Program-made: the position numbers and the translations under genes | DNA from: Scopulibacillus darangshiensis | Lineage (GTDB): Bacteria > Bacillota > Bacilli > Bacillales > Sporolactobacillaceae | Direction: 5' to 3' | Length of the DNA: 48,949 nt | NCBI RefSeq assembly: GCF_004341035.1 | Contig: NZ_SLXK01000032.1 | Span: forward strand, 1-48,949 | Notes under the pieces: model-generated | The model's database searches: none | What the model was told of the DNA's origin: nothing | Seen by the model: only the letters and a program-made list of their open reading frames with translations | Shown: in pieces, positions 35,251-44,521 of the stretch | How the letters are laid out: each line of letters starts with the position of its first letter | Numbering within the stretch: position 1 is the first letter of the stretch

Positions 35251-35367
35251 GATTACCCCTCTACCTCATTGTAGGTAATTATGATTAAATTATTTATTTT
35301 TAATAGATGCTTTGGTATATTTAATCTAATAGACTCAAAATTACAAAAAAAAGGGAGGATGTGAACT

Positions 35368-36282
35368 GTGCCTTATAAATCACGAACAGAATCAAACGAA
35401 TTACTCATCCTGAAGGCCTTAAACGCCCGAATGACTTTGTCTGATAAGGACAAGGGGTACTATTTCAACCTTAAAAAAGGCTATGATGGGGAATTGCTAT
35501 TTGACTCCCTTACAGAAAAACTTGATTGTGAATGCTTGATTTTAAATGATTTGCTGCTCAAGGTTAATAACACCGTGTTCCAAATTGACTCACTCATTAT
35601 TTTTTCAGAGGTCATCCACCTTTTCGAAGTGAAAAATTATGACGGTGATTACTTTTACGAACAAGAAAGGCTATACAGCAGATCTAAATCTGAAATTAAT
35701 AATCCCCTTACCCAATTAAGTCGAAGCGAATCCTTGCTGCGCCAGCTGCTCCAAAAACTTGGATTTAAAATACCCATACATTCATCAGTCGTTTTTATCA
35801 ACCCCGAATTCACTTTATACCAAGCACCTCTGGACAAACCATTTATTTTCCCAACTCAGGTTAGCCGCTTTTTGATAAACCTCAATACAACAACTTCAAA
35901 GTTAGATCGGAAACACAAAATGTTGGCCGACAGATTAATTTCACTCCATATTAAGGACTCCCCTTTTAAACAATTACCAGCTTATGATTATGACCAACTG
36001 AAAAAGGGAACTACGTGTGCAAAGTGCAGCTCGTTTTCAATAACTGTCGAAGGAAGGGGAAACAGGACATGCATTTGTGAGGAATGCGGCTACGAAGAAT
36101 TGGTTGATGCCGCTGTCATGAGAAGCGTGGATGAATTTAAACTGCTTTATCCTAATAAAAAAATTACAACAAACGTGATTCATGAATGGTGTGGGATGAT
36201 GGTATCTAAAAAGGTAATTAAAAGAATACTCGACAATAATTTTAAAATCGTGGGAGTTCATCAATGGGTTTATTACGAATAA
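35368..36282 (+). CDS. NERD-domain (nuclease-related) protein with zinc-ribbon
   Basis: 304 aa from GTG 35368 (GGGAGG 9 nt upstream). The NERD domain covers about residues 33-150: YDGELLFDSL, QIDSLIIFSEVIHLFEVKNYDG with the nuclease-like D...EVK pattern, and NPLTQLSRSESLL. A CxxC...CxxC zinc ribbon (CAKC at about 218, CEEC at about 238) and a helical tail follow. NERD proteins are predicted to bind or cut DNA, but no activity is firmly established. It is a lone gene between a decayed gene and a tandem repeat. Confidence 0.85.
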   Translation: MPYKSRTESNELLILKALNARMTLSDKDKGYYFNLKKGYDGELLFDSLTEKLDCECLILNDLLLKVNNTVFQIDSLIIFSEVIHLFEVKNYDGDYFYEQERLYSRSKSEINNPLTQLSRSESLLRQLLQKLGFKIPIHSSVVFINPEFTLYQAPLDKPFIFPTQVSRFLINLNTTTSKLDRKHKMLADRLISLHIKDSPFKQLPAYDYDQLKKGTTCAKCSSFSITVEGRGNRTCICEECGYEELVDAAVMRSVDEFKLLYPNKKITTNVIHEWCGMMVSKKVIKRILDNNFKIVGVHQWVYYE

Positions 36283-36346
36283 AAACAAACTGACCATTTT
36301 CAGGCTTCCTTACAAAGTTTCTTTTTCGATGGATTTGTCACCTCAC

Positions 36347-36606
36347 CTATGAACGACCTCGAGGCAGTATTTTTACCCACTTCGGGCTTTCATCACCACT
36401 ATGAACGACCTCGAGGCAGTATTTTTACCCACTTCGGGCTTTCATCACCACTATGAACGACCTCGACACCGGATTTTTACCCACTTCGGGCTTTCATCAC
36501 CACTATGAACGACCTCGACACCGGATTTTTACCCACTTCGGGCTTTCATCTCACCTATGAACGACCTCGAGGCCGGATTTTTACCCACTTCGGGCTTTCA
36601 TCACCT
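36347..36606. repeat. five tandem copies of a 52-bp intergenic repeat
   Basis: Units start at 36347, 36399, 36451, 36503 and 36555, exactly 52 bp apart. Copies 1-2 share CTCGAGGCAGTAT, copies 3-4 share CTCGACACCGGAT, and copy 5 mixes the two (CTCGAGGCCGGAT). All share CTATGAACGACCTCGA and TTTTTACCCACTTCGGGC. A degenerate tail continues to about 36650. There are no unique spacers and no long open frame. The rest of the 439-bp gap is featureless. Confidence 0.95.
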
Positions 36607-36721
36607 TCGTAATAGCTTTTTTCACCCATTTACTGCCTTTCGCCCTCCAGCCCCCTCAAAATTGTCCTTTCCTTCAACCAACTCCCCTATAAAGCCCTCA
36701 TCCAAATAACCATAAACCTAT

Positions 36722-37201
36722 CTACTTATGATAAGTCTCACCCCTAATGATCTTAAACGCCCGATAGACCTGCTCCACTAAAATCAGCCTCATAAGCTGG
36801 TGCGGGAAGGTCATCTTTGAAAAAGACAAATGCATATCGGCCCGCTCCAGGACAGCGTCGCTCAGACCATGTGATCCGCCGATAACGAAGGCGATTTTGC
36901 TTTTGCCATATGTGGCAAGGTTGTCGAGCTGGCTGGCCAATGTTTCGGAGCTGAGTTGTTTGCCTTCAATGGCGAGGGCGATGACATATGTATCCGGGGA
37001 AACTTTGGCGAGAAGCTTGTCCCCTTCGATGCACTTGATTTGTTGGATTTGGGCGGGGCTTAGGTTGTCGGGTGCTTTTTCGTCGGGGACTTCCGAAATC
37101 ACCACCTTAGCGTAGGGGCCGAGGCGTTTGACATATTCGTCAATGCCCTGCTTTATGTATCTTTCTTTGAGCTTGCCAACGGTTAACATGTGGATATTCA
37201 C
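36722..37201 (-). CDS. rlmH: 23S rRNA pseudouridine-1915 N3-methyltransferase RlmH
   Basis: 159 aa, the normal size. It is a SPOUT-fold enzyme with the AdoMet knot sequence [16 protein letters not shown] and the closing [19 protein letters not shown]. It methylates pseudouridine 1915 in helix 69 on assembled 70S ribosomes. Its position at the end of the wal-htrA block is as in B. subtilis (yydA). Confidence 0.97.
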   Translation of the reverse strand: MNIHMLTVGKLKERYIKQGIDEYVKRLGPYAKVVISEVPDEKAPDNLSPAQIQQIKCIEGDKLLAKVSPDTYVIALAIEGKQLSSETLASQLDNLATYGKSKIAFVIGGSHGLSDAVLERADMHLSFSKMTFPHQLMRLILVEQVYRAFKIIRGETYHK

Positions 37202-37283
37202 AAGTTATCCCTCCTTACCAACAAGTTATACACAGAATTTATCCACATATCCACATTAGTTATCCATATAGAGTATGCGAACA

Positions 37284-37445
37284 TTAATTTGTCACAAGAT
37301 ATATTGCGGGTTTATCGCAAAATTCACAGGTTGTGGATAACTGTTCCTCATTCAATAATGCTTTCATCATCGGCGCGGTTTCACATTCATCCACAATGAT
37401 ATCGAGAGCAAGTTCGACATGCTCCAAACAGCAATAGTGCTTCAA
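37284..37445 (-). CDS. CxxH/CxxC mini-protein (about 53 aa) between rlmH and htrA
   Basis: 53 aa starting at TTG 37445, with AAGGGTGAG 8 nt upstream and a stop three codons before the ribosome site. The sequence begins MKHYCCLEHVELALDIIVDE and carries a CxxH (CLEH) near the N-terminus and a CxxC (CEFC) near the C-terminus, followed by DKPAIYLV. Short zinc-binding proteins of this form occur at this exact place between rlmH and htrA in many Bacillales. The function is unknown. It was probably missed by many annotations because of its size and TTG start. Confidence 0.85.
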   Translation of the reverse strand: MKHYCCLEHVELALDIIVDECETAPMMKALLNEEQLSTTCEFCDKPAIYLVTN

Positions 37446-37485
37446 GTACTTCTCACCCTTTCATAATTTTATTTTACAACGACAA

Positions 37486-37512
37486 AACAGGAGAGCTAGA
37501 AACTCTCCTGTT
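37486..37512 (-). terminator. terminator of the htrA-like gene
   Basis: AACAGGAGAG (37486-37495) pairs with CTCTCCTGTT (37503-37512); the minus strand then reads TTTTGT. It lies 9 nt after the stop. Confidence 0.85.
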
Positions 37513-37520
37513 ACTTGCCG

Positions 37521-38726
37521 TTATGAGAACACTTTATCGCCAAGCTTGATCTTAGTTGTGTGCTTTTTGCCGAAGCGATAGTATGTCACATCAACAGTCT
37601 GATCAGGTTTAAGCTGTGTATAAAGATACGTTGAGAATTTAATGTAGCTTTGGATCTTCTTACCGTTAATTTCGGTAATAACGTCGCCAGCTTTTAGCCC
37701 GCCTCTTGCAGCAGGGGAGCCGTCTTTGACCTCTGTGGCAACAAGTCCTGTATGGACGTTGTCAGGAATTTTCAGCTGCTGCAAAGCGTTGGTCGGTACG
37801 TTATTAAGGTCAACAATACCGATGCCAAGATATGGCCGTTCAATCTTGCCTTGCTTCTCAAGCTGCTTGATCACAGGCTTTGCCACATTGATCGGTATCG
37901 CAAAGCCAATACCCTCTACCGTTTGCTCCGCGATCTTCAATGAGTTAATACCGATAACCTGACCTTCGATATTCACTAGCGCACCGCCGCTGTTACCAGG
38001 ATTGATTGCTGCATCGGTCTGAATAACCTGTGCCTGCATAGATACATTGTCATGCTGAACAGGGATCATACGATTAGGTGCACTGACAATCCCTTCAGTG
38101 ACTGAACCGTTAAAACCAAGCGGATTTCCGATAGCAATAACCGGTTCGCCGCGCTTCAGTTTGGAGGAGTCGCCGAACTGGGCAACTTCTTTCACTTTAT
38201 CGCCAGGTATCTTTAATACCGCTAAGTCATAAAGTGAATCCTTACCTAACACCTGTGCATCGACCTTCACATCATTGCTCAAACGAACCTCTACTTTGTT
38301 CGCCCCTTCAACAACGTGGTTATTCGTCACAATATAAGCACCGCCATCAGATTTCTTATAAATGATACCTGAGCCTATACCCGTCTTTTGATATTTGTTA
38401 TCGAAAAAGTTCGCTCGTTTTAAATTGATAACCGTAACAACTGCCGGTGACACTTTATCGACCGCCTTGGTCACACCTGATGTCACATCAACATTGACCT
38501 GCTTGGTTGACCCAGGGCTAGTTGTATTTGTTGTATTGCCGCCCGTTTCAACGGCATATGGCAAAACACCCAAATTTGATAACACTGGGGCAAATACCAA
38601 AAAGACGACGATACCGACGATAGCCCCTAGTAAGCCTGCAAGGAACCAGCCACCCCGTCCCCGTCGTCTCCCCCCCGACCGGTTAGGTTCTGACGGATCA
38701 AGATTATGATCATCGTAATATCCCAT
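37521..38726 (-). CDS. htrA: membrane-anchored HtrA/DegP-type serine protease (YyxA/HtrC-like)
   Basis: 401 aa. A cytoplasmic Arg-rich N-terminus (SGGRRRGRGG) is followed by one membrane helix (about 27-47) and a Thr/Ser linker. The trypsin-like domain has catalytic His in TNNHVVEG (about 136), Asp in LYDLAVLKI (about 166) and Ser in INPGNSGGALVN (about 245). One PDZ domain (about 295-390) completes it. It degrades misfolded proteins at the outer membrane face. The gene stands 149 nt after walJ, as yyxA does in the B. subtilis wal operon, and may be partly co-transcribed with it. Confidence 0.95.
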   Translation of the reverse strand: MGYYDDHNLDPSEPNRSGGRRRGRGGWFLAGLLGAIVGIVVFLVFAPVLSNLGVLPYAVETGGNTTNTTSPGSTKQVNVDVTSGVTKAVDKVSPAVVTVINLKRANFFDNKYQKTGIGSGIIYKKSDGGAYIVTNNHVVEGANKVEVRLSNDVKVDAQVLGKDSLYDLAVLKIPGDKVKEVAQFGDSSKLKRGEPVIAIGNPLGFNGSVTEGIVSAPNRMIPVQHDNVSMQAQVIQTDAAINPGNSGGALVNIEGQVIGINSLKIAEQTVEGIGFAIPINVAKPVIKQLEKQGKIERPYLGIGIVDLNNVPTNALQQLKIPDNVHTGLVATEVKDGSPAARGGLKAGDVITEINGKKIQSYIKFSTYLYTQLKPDQTVDVTYYRFGKKHTTKIKLGDKVFS

Positions 38727-38875
38727 AGATTCATCACCCTTCTTTTTTTAACTGCTGTATGTTCTATGGTTAGTATACCTTTTAAAGCGCTTTTTCATTT
38801 AAATATGGGACATTTTTGATATATTACTCAATTGGACCATATTTATTAATAACCGCTCCCGATGATCACTTAAAC

Positions 38876-39670
38876 CTATATAGCCGACAATCTGGTCGGC
38901 ACAGCGGGATCTGTATCATAAAGACCCAAATCGTCGCCGGCCCTTACACCGTATTGCTCAAGCTTTTGCTGGACACTCATCCGCGCCAGCTCCTTCATAT
39001 TATTATCCTTGCTTAGGTGTGCCAAATGGACACGCTTTGTTTCATTTCCGAGGATTTCGGTTAAGGCCAGTCCCGCATCTTCATTGGAAATATGGCCGGA
39101 ATCGCCTAGAATCCGGCGCTTGACGTTCCATGGATAGCGCCCCATCATGAGCATTTGGATATCATGATTGGCTTCAAGAATATAGGCATCAGAATGCTTA
39201 ACGGTTCCTTTAATACGGTCAGATACATAACCAAGGTCCGTCAACAATGATAATTTCTTCCCCTCATGCCGAAAAACAAAAAACATCGGTTCAGCAGCAT
39301 CGTGGGAAACGCCGAAGGACTCGATATCGATATCACCAAAAGTGTGTACAGCACCTGTTTCGAAGTTGAACTTTTGATCCAAAGGGATCTCACCGATCAA
39401 TGAAGACATTGAATGCCACGTTTTTGCATTCGCGTAAATCGGCAGTTTGTGGCGTCTGGCAAACGCCCCTAGACCTTTGATATGGTCGCTGTGTTCGTGT
39501 GTCACAAGAATAGCGTCCAGGTGATCTGCCCGGCGGTCAATATGCTCAAGCAATCCCATCATTTTTTTACCGCTTAGTCCGCAATCGACTAAAATTCGCT
39601 TCTCGTTAGTCTCGATATAGATCGCGTTTCCAGTGCTGCCGCTTGCCAATACACTGTATTGTAAAGTCAT
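38876..39670 (-). CDS. walJ: WalJ (YycJ) metallo-beta-lactamase-fold protein
   Basis: 264 aa from the ATG at 39670 with GGAG 7 nt upstream, matching YycJ length; the longer reading to 39724 overlaps walI and is unlikely. The metal-binding HxHxDH motif is present (THEHSDH, about residues 57-63), with [11 protein letters not shown] at the start and HLSKDNN later. It is a cytoplasmic MBL-fold nuclease-like protein of the WalRK operon, linked to coordinating replication with cell division. Its start lies 4 nt beyond the walI stop. Confidence 0.95.
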   Translation of the reverse strand: MTLQYSVLASGSTGNAIYIETNEKRILVDCGLSGKKMMGLLEHIDRRADHLDAILVTHEHSDHIKGLGAFARRHKLPIYANAKTWHSMSSLIGEIPLDQKFNFETGAVHTFGDIDIESFGVSHDAAEPMFFVFRHEGKKLSLLTDLGYVSDRIKGTVKHSDAYILEANHDIQMLMMGRYPWNVKRRILGDSGHISNEDAGLALTEILGNETKRVHLAHLSKDNNMKELARMSVQQKLEQYGVRAGDDLGLYDTDPAVPTRLSAI

Positions 39671-39674
39671 CCTG

Positions 39675-40517
39675 TCACTCCGCATCATCCATAGTTTGAA
39701 TAAGTCCTGAGGTTGCATTGACAAAAAACTCTTTCATGCCCTCGTTTGTCTTCACTCTAACATGCCAAGAGGGCATAAAGAATAGCGCTTTGTCCAAAGT
39801 GGCGTCACCGATCAGGTTCAGATAGCTTAGTTCAACATCCTTAACCACAGGATTTAAACTGACGGGCAGCTCATTTTTTTCCCATAAATTATTGATTGCT
39901 TTCTCTGCACTGATAAGGTCCAGCGCGTTTTTTGCCTTGCTGAACGTAAAATAACTTTGTCTATACCCGGTAATTTTCCCATTATCAACAAAGACCTTTA
40001 GGGTATTTGAGTTGCCTCTTTCTTTAATAAAAACTGGGCTGTCATTGAATGTCTGAACAAATGTGATCGTATGTTCCTTTTCATCGGTCTTCCAATATTT
40101 ATATTCATTGCCTTTATAGACATAGTTCCGCAATGCTGCCTGTTGATTTGCCGCTTTTTTCGGTATCGGAATCGGCTTTTTAAGCGTGCTTTGAATGACT
40201 GTGCCGTTATCAAAGGCTTCAATCGTTTGAATCACATGACCCTTTGGTCCTTCAAGCCTTTTAAGCGAATCAAGCAGCTCACCAGTGTCATTAACAAAAG
40301 ACATCCGCTGTCCCTTGATTACAGTGATATTCTTTTTAGCCTCAGGCAGCACCGTATCAATATTTATATTTTTCCCCAAATTACTTTCCACATTGTTTTG
40401 TGGAAAAACATCAAAGTCCTGGCTATTCTTATGACGGTCATACAGCTGGTTACCCAGAAAGAGATCAAGAAGGAGGAAACAAATTATAAAAATCGTCTTT
40501 GTTCGGCTCCAATTCAT
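39675..40517 (-). CDS. walI: WalI (YycI), membrane regulator of WalK
   Basis: 280 aa. A single N-terminal membrane helix (about 8-25, [19 protein letters not shown]) is followed by an extracytoplasmic domain of the YycI type, ending in a PepSY-like YycH/YycI fold ([20 protein letters not shown] region, then [13 protein letters not shown]). With WalH it controls WalK kinase activity through the membrane helices. Its ATG overlaps the walH stop by 4 nt. Confidence 0.94.
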   Translation of the reverse strand: MNWSRTKTIFIICFLLLDLFLGNQLYDRHKNSQDFDVFPQNNVESNLGKNINIDTVLPEAKKNITVIKGQRMSFVNDTGELLDSLKRLEGPKGHVIQTIEAFDNGTVIQSTLKKPIPIPKKAANQQAALRNYVYKGNEYKYWKTDEKEHTITFVQTFNDSPVFIKERGNSNTLKVFVDNGKITGYRQSYFTFSKAKNALDLISAEKAINNLWEKNELPVSLNPVVKDVELSYLNLIGDATLDKALFFMPSWHVRVKTNEGMKEFFVNATSGLIQTMDDAE

Positions 40518-41836
40518 GGTTGTTTCTCTCCTTCTATAGGCTTCTTAGGCGCAAGTTCATCTGCGACGGAATGCCATTTTCCTCCCTGTTTGTAAAACCA
40601 TTCGGGGACGAGATTGATGGATGGAATAGACTCATCTACGGGTCTCAGCCGGTAGCCGATCCGAAGATCCTCAATCGTTCGTGCTGTTAATGAGGCTTTC
40701 TGATTAAGCCGATCAAGCACCTTACTCCCTGACAAAATCCTGTTATGATCCTTTTCACCGATCTTGTTAAAATTAAGCAAGGTCCGATTGAGATTTCTTA
40801 GTTCCCCATTTTTCCACACCAGATTAATGGATGGCAAATATAATATTGAGTACTTCAGACTATACACGGAGTAGTCGCCGAGCTTCAATCGAAAGTTCAC
40901 TTCATCCTTCATAGCAGATGGTGATTGCGATAGACCATCATAGATAAAACTGTCTGTCCAGCCCTTGTGGCTATTGATATAATCAAAGCTATGGAGGATT
41001 GGATCTTGCCCTCCAGCAGGCGTTATATTATTAATCGTCGCATTAACATACTGCAGAACATTAGCGTTTTTCTCCATTTTGTGGCTGCTGTCTTGATAGG
41101 TGCCATTATTATAGAACGCATTTTCCGGATTAGGGAACAATATCTGCTTAAAATCCTCAAAATTAATTGTGTCATAATAACTTAAAATTGATGGAATATC
41201 CTGATCCTGATCTGGCAGAAAGACCACTTTGTCCTTTAACCGCTGTTTAAAATAGGGTACAAGCTTCTTATCCGGCATCGTGCTCTTAAGATCATTAAGA
41301 TCAAGTGAAGACACTGTCGCATAAAAAGCAGGGCTTCCATTAGGTGTTTTGAAAACGGCGATGACACGATTTTCACCGAATGGCTTATAAACCTCTACAC
41401 GGTCGATCAGTACATTTTTTTTAACCGTCAGCTCTTTCCGATTAAATTGAAACAGCTGTGTCAGTGTATCAATGGTTAAGGGAGCAGAAAAAATAATCTC
41501 ATAAGAATTATTGTTATGCTTTTCCGGAAGGCTGCCTTGGCCACCCAAGGGAAAAACATTGGAATATTTCCCTGCAAGCATAAGGCTATAGACCTTTGCC
41601 ACTGACTCACTGTTAGGTTGGCCATATATTTGGTCATCCAGATGGTAGACGGCTAAGTAAGGCTGAACAACATCCGCTAGTTCCCTGGATTCAGCGATCG
41701 CTATATTTTCGATTGATTCACCGGGCCCCTGGACTTTCTTGTAATCTGTTTGGAAAAATAAAATATTCCATGTCAATGCAACACTTAAAAACACTAAGAC
41801 AGTTAAAAAAACAGTTTTTAATGTTTCCCTTTTCAT
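40514..41836 (-). CDS. walH: WalH (YycH), membrane regulator of WalK
   Basis: 440 aa. One N-terminal membrane helix (about 7-27) anchors a large extracytoplasmic three-domain YycH protein (B. subtilis 455 aa). It opens LKTVFLTVLVFLSVALTWNILFFQTDY, and the C-terminus has IGYRLRPVDESIPSINLVPEWFYKQGGKW. It works with WalI to modulate WalK. Its start overlaps the walK stop by 4 nt. Confidence 0.95.
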   Translation of the reverse strand: MKRETLKTVFLTVLVFLSVALTWNILFFQTDYKKVQGPGESIENIAIAESRELADVVQPYLAVYHLDDQIYGQPNSESVAKVYSLMLAGKYSNVFPLGGQGSLPEKHNNNSYEIIFSAPLTIDTLTQLFQFNRKELTVKKNVLIDRVEVYKPFGENRVIAVFKTPNGSPAFYATVSSLDLNDLKSTMPDKKLVPYFKQRLKDKVVFLPDQDQDIPSILSYYDTINFEDFKQILFPNPENAFYNNGTYQDSSHKMEKNANVLQYVNATINNITPAGGQDPILHSFDYINSHKGWTDSFIYDGLSQSPSAMKDEVNFRLKLGDYSVYSLKYSILYLPSINLVWKNGELRNLNRTLLNFNKIGEKDHNRILSGSKVLDRLNQKASLTARTIEDLRIGYRLRPVDESIPSINLVPEWFYKQGGKWHSVADELAPKKPIEGEKQP

Positions 41837-43662
41837 AATTCCCTGCCTCCCCTAGTTAACGGGAGTGTAAAAATAATTGTTGTTCCTTTGTTCCATTCAC
41901 TTTCGGCCCAAATTTGGCCACCCTGTGCTTCAATCATTTCCTTGGCAATAGCGAGCCCAAGCCCAGTTCCACCAAGCTTCCTTGAACGGGCCCGGTCAAC
42001 ACGATAGAATCTCATGAAAATTTTCCCTAAATTTTCTTTAGGGATTCCGACGCCTTGGTCACTGATGCTTATCCTCAAAAAACCCTTTTGTTTAATTACC
42101 TGGAAGGTAAGCGAACCGCCTTCGGGAGAATATTTTAAAGCATTGGAAATGATATTATCGATCACTTGGGTCAGCTTATCTCTATCGATATAAACATAAA
42201 CTCTTGCGTCCGGCAGCTTCCGGACCAAATGAATGTTCTGTTTCTTTGCCATATCAAAGCGGTCGATAATTTTATTAAAGAAGGCCATAAATTCAGTCCG
42301 CTGTGGTGAAATAGTGTAATCCTTGGCATCAAGCTTGGAAAGCTGCAGGAGATCATTGACAAGGCGGATCATTCGCTCAGTTTCGGTTTGTGTCACGCCG
42401 AGAAACTTCGTTGCAAGGGCTTCATCATTAACAGCACCGTCTTGCAGGGCTTCAAGGTAGCTTCGCATCGTTGTTAACGGGGTCCTAAGTTCATGGGAGA
42501 CGTTAGCAACAAATTCACGACGTTCGGTCTCGACTTGCTCCTGCTCCGTAACATCATGCAAAACAGCAATCAGTCCGTTAACTGCCCCGCTTTCCTTCTT
42601 GATCATCGAAAAATTGGCCCTAAGCAATATTTTTTGTTCATCATTGCTGAAGTCCAAAATGATCGTTTGGTCTAGCTTGTAAAGATCGTCAATGCTGTAT
42701 TCATCTTTAACTTTAAGCAAATCGATAATGAAAGATCCCAGCACGTTTTGACGGTAGACACCGAGCAGCTCTTCTGACCGGTTGTTCATTAGGATAACAT
42801 GGCCGTTCTTGTCCGTGGCAATTACACCGTCAGTCATATAAGTAAGAACTGAACGCAGCTTCCGCCTTTCAGCCTCAGTCGTTGCGTTAGCTTCGTGTAG
42901 CCTTTCGGTCATATTATTAAAGGACATGGCCAATTGACCGATTTCGTCTTCATCATAACGCTTGACCTTCCTCGTAAAATTACCTTGGGAGATAGCCAAG
43001 GCCTGCTTTTGCATTTGTGCGAGCGGCTTGGTAAAGGTTCGCGCCAAAAACATGCCGAGGAGCGCGGTGACAAGCAAAGCGATCACAGTTGCGCTCGCCA
43101 GAATGCCGTTATTTTCCCTGAGGTCCTTATAGATTCCTTCCATGGATTTTGCAACATAAAGAATACCGTAGCTCTGATTGTCGACCATGATCGGAGTGGT
43201 GATGGCGCCAAACCGCTCACCCGTCTTTTCATCCCGCTGCTTGTATTGATGATTGGTATTTGTCGAGTTTAAAACATCATGCATTATCTTCTCATCGGTC
43301 GTTCGTTTTCCGACGATATCCTGATGCTCTCGATCTGTTGTGGCGACGATTATCCCGGTATCGTCAATGACCTCAACTTCCTTAAGGCCGCCTTCAATAT
43401 TTGATAGCTGATCGTTCACCTTTGCCGTAATATCGTTCGGGTCGCCTTGCGTTGTTTCCTTGGCTTCTTTAATTGCTTCCCCGACATTAATGGCGAGCAT
43501 GTTTGCCTGCTGCTTTAGTGTTGCATTGAAGGTGTCAAGGGAATTCTCCATGACACGGTCAGTAAAATTGACACCGATGATTTGCATGGCGAGCAATATC
43601 AGCAGGGTGTATACGAGTACAAATTTAACTTGGATCGATTTAAAAAAACCGACTTTTTTCAT
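41833..43662 (-). CDS. walK: WalK (YycG) essential cell-wall sensor histidine kinase
   Basis: 609 aa (B. subtilis 611). Domains in order: TM1 (about 12-30), extracellular PDC/Cache sensor (about 35-183), TM2 (about 185-205), HAMP (about 206-260), PAS (about 265-370), HisKA with SHELRTPL at about 387, and HATPase with N, DQGVGIP and GGTGLGLAIAKEMI. It phosphorylates WalR in response to peptidoglycan metabolism. AGGAG lies 11 nt before the ATG and 7 nt separate it from walR. Confidence 0.97.
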   Translation of the reverse strand: MKKVGFFKSIQVKFVLVYTLLILLAMQIIGVNFTDRVMENSLDTFNATLKQQANMLAINVGEAIKEAKETTQGDPNDITAKVNDQLSNIEGGLKEVEVIDDTGIIVATTDREHQDIVGKRTTDEKIMHDVLNSTNTNHQYKQRDEKTGERFGAITTPIMVDNQSYGILYVAKSMEGIYKDLRENNGILASATVIALLVTALLGMFLARTFTKPLAQMQKQALAISQGNFTRKVKRYDEDEIGQLAMSFNNMTERLHEANATTEAERRKLRSVLTYMTDGVIATDKNGHVILMNNRSEELLGVYRQNVLGSFIIDLLKVKDEYSIDDLYKLDQTIILDFSNDEQKILLRANFSMIKKESGAVNGLIAVLHDVTEQEQVETERREFVANVSHELRTPLTTMRSYLEALQDGAVNDEALATKFLGVTQTETERMIRLVNDLLQLSKLDAKDYTISPQRTEFMAFFNKIIDRFDMAKKQNIHLVRKLPDARVYVYIDRDKLTQVIDNIISNALKYSPEGGSLTFQVIKQKGFLRISISDQGVGIPKENLGKIFMRFYRVDRARSRKLGGTGLGLAIAKEMIEAQGGQIWAESEWNKGTTIIFTLPLTRGGREL

Positions 43663-43669
43663 GTAAATA

Positions 43670-44371
43670 CTACTCCTGATCCGGATTTCTTAGATAATAG
43701 CCGACGCCCCGTCTTGTAATGATCCAAGCTGGACGACTCGCGTTGTCTTCAACCTTTTCTCTCAGCCTTCTTACAGTCACATCAACCGTTCTGACGTCGC
43801 CAAAGTAATCATAACCCCATACGGTTTGCAACAGATGCTCGCGCGTCATGACTTGTCCTAAATGCTTGGCCAAATAGTGAAGCAATTCGAATTCACGGTG
43901 GGTGAGCTCGATCGCCTCGCCTCTTTTGGTTACTAAATAGGCATCAGGATGGATGGTGAGCGCTCCAATTGTGATTTCATTGGTCTTGTCTTCTTTTTCT
44001 GATTCCTGCTGATGGCGGCGAAGATTCGCCTTAACCCTAGCTATAAGCTCACGGTTGCTGAAAGGCTTTGTGACGTAATCATCAGCACCAAGTTCCAGAC
44101 CGAGCACTTTATCGATCTCAGAATCCTTAGCTGTCAGCATGATGATCGGCATATCGTAGGTCTTTCTTAATTCACGGCAGACCTCCATGCCGTCCTTCAC
44201 CGGAAGCATCACATCGAGAAGAATCATGTCGGGCTTTTCTTCTTCAGCCTTTTGCAAAGCCTCTTCACCATCATAAGCAACGATTACTTCAAAGCCTTCT
44301 TTTTCTAAATTAAATTGTAAAATATCTGCAATTGGTTGTTCATCATCAACAACAAGTATTTTTTTATCCAT
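43670..44371 (-). CDS. walR: WalR (YycF) essential response regulator
   Basis: 233 aa from the ATG at 44371 ([16 protein letters not shown]), preceded by AGGAGGGA; an in-frame extension to 44401 is unsupported. OmpR class: receiver domain with phospho-Asp53 ([12 protein letters not shown]) and Lys103 region (VTKPF), then a winged helix (about 130-230, [16 protein letters not shown]). It is first gene of the wal operon and regulates autolysins and wall metabolism. Confidence 0.98.
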   Translation of the reverse strand: MDKKILVVDDEQPIADILQFNLEKEGFEVIVAYDGEEALQKAEEEKPDMILLDVMLPVKDGMEVCRELRKTYDMPIIMLTAKDSEIDKVLGLELGADDYVTKPFSNRELIARVKANLRRHQQESEKEDKTNEITIGALTIHPDAYLVTKRGEAIELTHREFELLHYLAKHLGQVMTREHLLQTVWGYDYFGDVRTVDVTVRRLREKVEDNASRPAWIITRRGVGYYLRNPDQE

Positions 44372-44424
44372 TGAGGCCGATCCCTCCTGGCTAATTGTCA
44401 AATTTATTTTGATACATTCATATT

Positions 44425-44454
44425 ATTTTACCATACAAGCTGATCTGATGTCAT
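44425..44454 (-). promoter_or_regulatory. candidate promoter of the wal operon
   Basis: Minus strand: ATGACA (44454-44449), an 18-nt spacer, TAAAAT (44430-44425), with a TG extended -10. It lies 54 nt before the walR start. Confidence 0.45.
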
Positions 44455-44486
44455 GATTGTCTACTATTCTTGGTAAAGCCCATGGT

Positions 44487-44519
44487 AAAAGCCTTCGGAA
44501 GAAGCTTCCGAAGGCTTTT
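44487..44519 (-). terminator. terminator of the M23 peptidase gene
   Basis: AAAAGCCTTCGGAA (44487-44500) pairs with TTCCGAAGGCTTTT (44506-44519), a 14-bp perfect stem with a 5-nt loop, directly after the stop. Confidence 0.9.
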
Positions 44520-44521
44520 TG

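Noticed and set aside
24312-36282. Prophage or integrated conjugative element
   Set aside because: No integrase, terminase, portal or relaxase gene, and no flanking att-type direct repeats. There are only scattered accessory genes (TA pair, MGLDMYL, NERD).
36347-36606. CRISPR array at the 52-bp repeats
   Set aside because: The units are contiguous with no unique spacers, are longer than CRISPR repeats, and no cas gene is nearby.
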